From Sphingomonas sp. AP4-R1 (lineage in GTDB: Bacteria > Pseudomonadota > Alphaproteobacteria > Sphingomonadales > Sphingomonadaceae), in assembly GCF_013113735.1 (NCBI RefSeq), contig NZ_CP053346.1, positions 1,440,001 through 1,504,000 of the forward strand: a DNA stretch of 64,000 bases, written 5' to 3'. This document shows positions 62,861 through 64,000 of the stretch, in pieces. The translations under genes were made by a program, and so were the position numbers. Every line of letters begins with the position of its first letter. Position 1 is the stretch's first letter. Under the pieces are notes generated by a model. The model had not been told where the DNA came from and did not search any database. It worked only from the letters and a program-made list of their open reading frames with translations.

Positions 62861-64000
62861 TCAACTGGTCGCGCGCCCAAACAACTTGAAAATCCGGCCT
62901 TGCCACCGTCTGAACAGAACGACGGCGCTGGGGCGGGGTTTCCATCCGGCGGCGAAACGCGCCAGCAATACCTCCGGCGGGCAGGGCAGCCGCGTGACCG
63001 GATCGAGATAGCGCGGATAGAGGATGAGCGTGGCGGCGGCGAGTTCGCCCAGCGTGCGGCGGCGGGTGCGGCGGGGCAGCGGCGGCCCATGATCGCGGGT
63101 CAGGCCCCAGCCGGCATAGAAGGGGCTGCCGTGGACGTGGGTTTCCAGGCCCCGCAGCAGCGCCTCGAAGCCGACGAGCGAGGTGAGGACGTGGACGGCG
63201 TCGACCCGCGCGAGGAGGGACGGGGTCGCTTCGGCGCGGACGACCTCGTCGGCCAGGCCAAGCGCGTCCGCATCGGGGATCGCGCCGACGCGGTGGCCGG
63301 CATCGACATCGGGATGGGGCTTGAAGAGGAGATAGGCGTCGGGCTCGGCGGCGCGGGCGCGGCGGAGCAGGCCGAGATTGCCGGCGACGTCTCCGCCCGC
63401 TTTCTTCACCGACAGATCATCCTCGACCTGGCCGATCACCAGCACGGTGCGGCGGGTGCGCGGCGCGGGCGGCGGCGGCGGGGCGCTGCCATATTTGCTG
63501 ATGCCGTGCTTCACGATCAGCGCGGCGAGAGCCCCGGCACGTTCGACCATTTCGGATGGGATTATTGCGGTCCGCAGCAGATGCTCCAGATCGCTCTCGA
63601 GGCCGGGATCATAATAGAGGCCGCCGCGATCGACGACGATCGAGAAAGGCGGCAGCAGATTCGCGCCGAGGCCGACCGAGCGGATGAAGCCATCCTCCAC
63701 GCGGACGATGGGCACGCGCGCGGCCTCGGCTTCGGCGATCAGGTCCGGCGTGACGCGCGAGGGCCAGACGGCGAGCGCGTCGCGACCGGCGGCGGGGACG
63801 CCGCTTTCCCCGTCGCTCGCGAAGGCGAGCGGGCGGTCGCGACCCGTCCACAGGAATTCCGCGATCCGGGCCTTCTTCCACCAGGCCATGCCGGCGCAGG
63901 CGCCGATCGCGCGGTTCGCATCCAGATGCGCGCGCCAGTCGGCGAGCAGAGCGACGATTTCCTCGGCGCTGGCGGCCTGGCCGGTGAAGGGATCGCGATA
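62861..64000 (-). CDS. kpsC: KpsC capsule Kdo transferase, C-terminal part (N-terminus outside window)
   Basis: The frame is open from 64000 to the stop at 62861, 379 residues, without a start of its own: upstream of the ATG at 63889 it reads YRDPFTGQAASAEEIVALLA, normal inner KpsC sequence. Then come FLWTGRDRPLAFA, PIVRVEDGFIRSVGLGANLL, GGLYYDPGLESDLEHLL, LVIGQVEDDLSVKKAGGDV, YLLFKPHPDVDAGHR, HVLTSLVGFEALLRG and HGSPFYAGWGLTRD. KpsC is a two-module beta-Kdo transferase of about 650-680 residues that extends the poly-Kdo linker begun by KpsS; this is the second module. Confidence 0.92.
   Translation of the reverse strand, partial: YRDPFTGQAASAEEIVALLADWRAHLDANRAIGACAGMAWWKKARIAEFLWTGRDRPLAFASDGESGVPAAGRDALAVWPSRVTPDLIAEAEAARVPIVRVEDGFIRSVGLGANLLPPFSIVVDRGGLYYDPGLESDLEHLLRTAIIPSEMVERAGALAALIVKHGISKYGSAPPPPPAPRTRRTVLVIGQVEDDLSVKKAGGDVAGNLGLLRRARAAEPDAYLLFKPHPDVDAGHRVGAIPDADALGLADEVVRAEATPSLLARVDAVHVLTSLVGFEALLRGLETHVHGSPFYAGWGLTRDHGPPLPRRTRRRTLGELAAATLILYPRYLDPVTRLPCPPEVLLARFAAGWKPRPSAVVLFRRWQGRIFKLFGRATS

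Noticed and set aside
63889-63889. Start of a short, complete KpsC at the ATG at 63889
   Set aside because: The frame continues upstream to the window edge with typical inner KpsC sequence, so this Met is internal.

Overview
The window reads as a chromosomal segment of a high-G+C alphaproteobacterium, most likely a sphingomonad. The evidence is an N-terminally extended ribosomal protein S9, an Fur/dxs/heme A synthase housekeeping set, and palindromic repeats built on a CCGTTCGTGCTGAG / CTTCGACTTCGCTCAG theme that I associate with sphingomonads. The genus is inferred from style, not from a marker search.

Layout. 1-17.6 kb is ordinary chromosome: a TonB-dependent receptor with a DUF2946 partner, rplM-rpsI, ctaA, an Fur-family regulator, dxs, a PilZ-like protein, an aspartic protease, rlmE-ppx, an S10 peptidase, several small unknowns, and mannose-6-phosphate isomerase. 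From 17.7 kb to the right edge lies a large ABC-transporter-dependent (kps-type) capsule locus. Its left conserved block (17.7-27.4 kb) holds a KpsS-like Kdo transferase, an SDR reductase, a sulfatase-fold membrane protein and the whole Kdo pathway (kdsC, kpsF/kdsD, kdsB, kdsA), with an FkbM methyltransferase inside the Kdo operon. The centre (27.4-50 kb) is visibly less G+C-rich and mosaic: many glycosyltransferases, the outer-membrane export lipoprotein, a WcbI-like protein, a pyruvyltransferase, a 2OG-oxygenase-like protein, a DUF1796 protein, and wrecked IS3 and IS21 elements. The right block (48-64 kb, minus strand) holds UDP-xylose synthase plus a GT90 enzyme, kpsT, kpsE, kpsM, a glycosyltransferase, an alpha-oxoamine synthase, a 2.47-kresidue reducing type I PKS and the C-terminal half of KpsC.

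Main idea. The two conserved flanks together rebuild the gene set known from the rhizobial rkp-1 K-antigen region (PKS/FAS-like RkpA, oxoamine synthase RkpG, SDR RkpH, membrane protein RkpI, KpsS-like RkpJ), here split around the strain-specific centre. PKS, oxoamine synthase and the KpsMET exporter lie in one tightly packed minus-strand run. I infer that the locus makes its own sphingoid-like long-chain base as capsule anchor: PKS acyl chain, decarboxylative condensation with an amino acid, ketone reduction by the SDR, head-group chemistry by the sulfatase-fold protein, a Kdo linker by KpsS/KpsC, then export. Sphingomonads are known for replacing LPS with glycosphingolipids, so a complete Kdo pathway next to KpsC/KpsS fits a capsule-dedicated role.

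A second pattern is a C-terminal beta-rich module (GW...E..G.W..G...V.VNG) that seems to recur about five times in four otherwise unrelated proteins of the central region.
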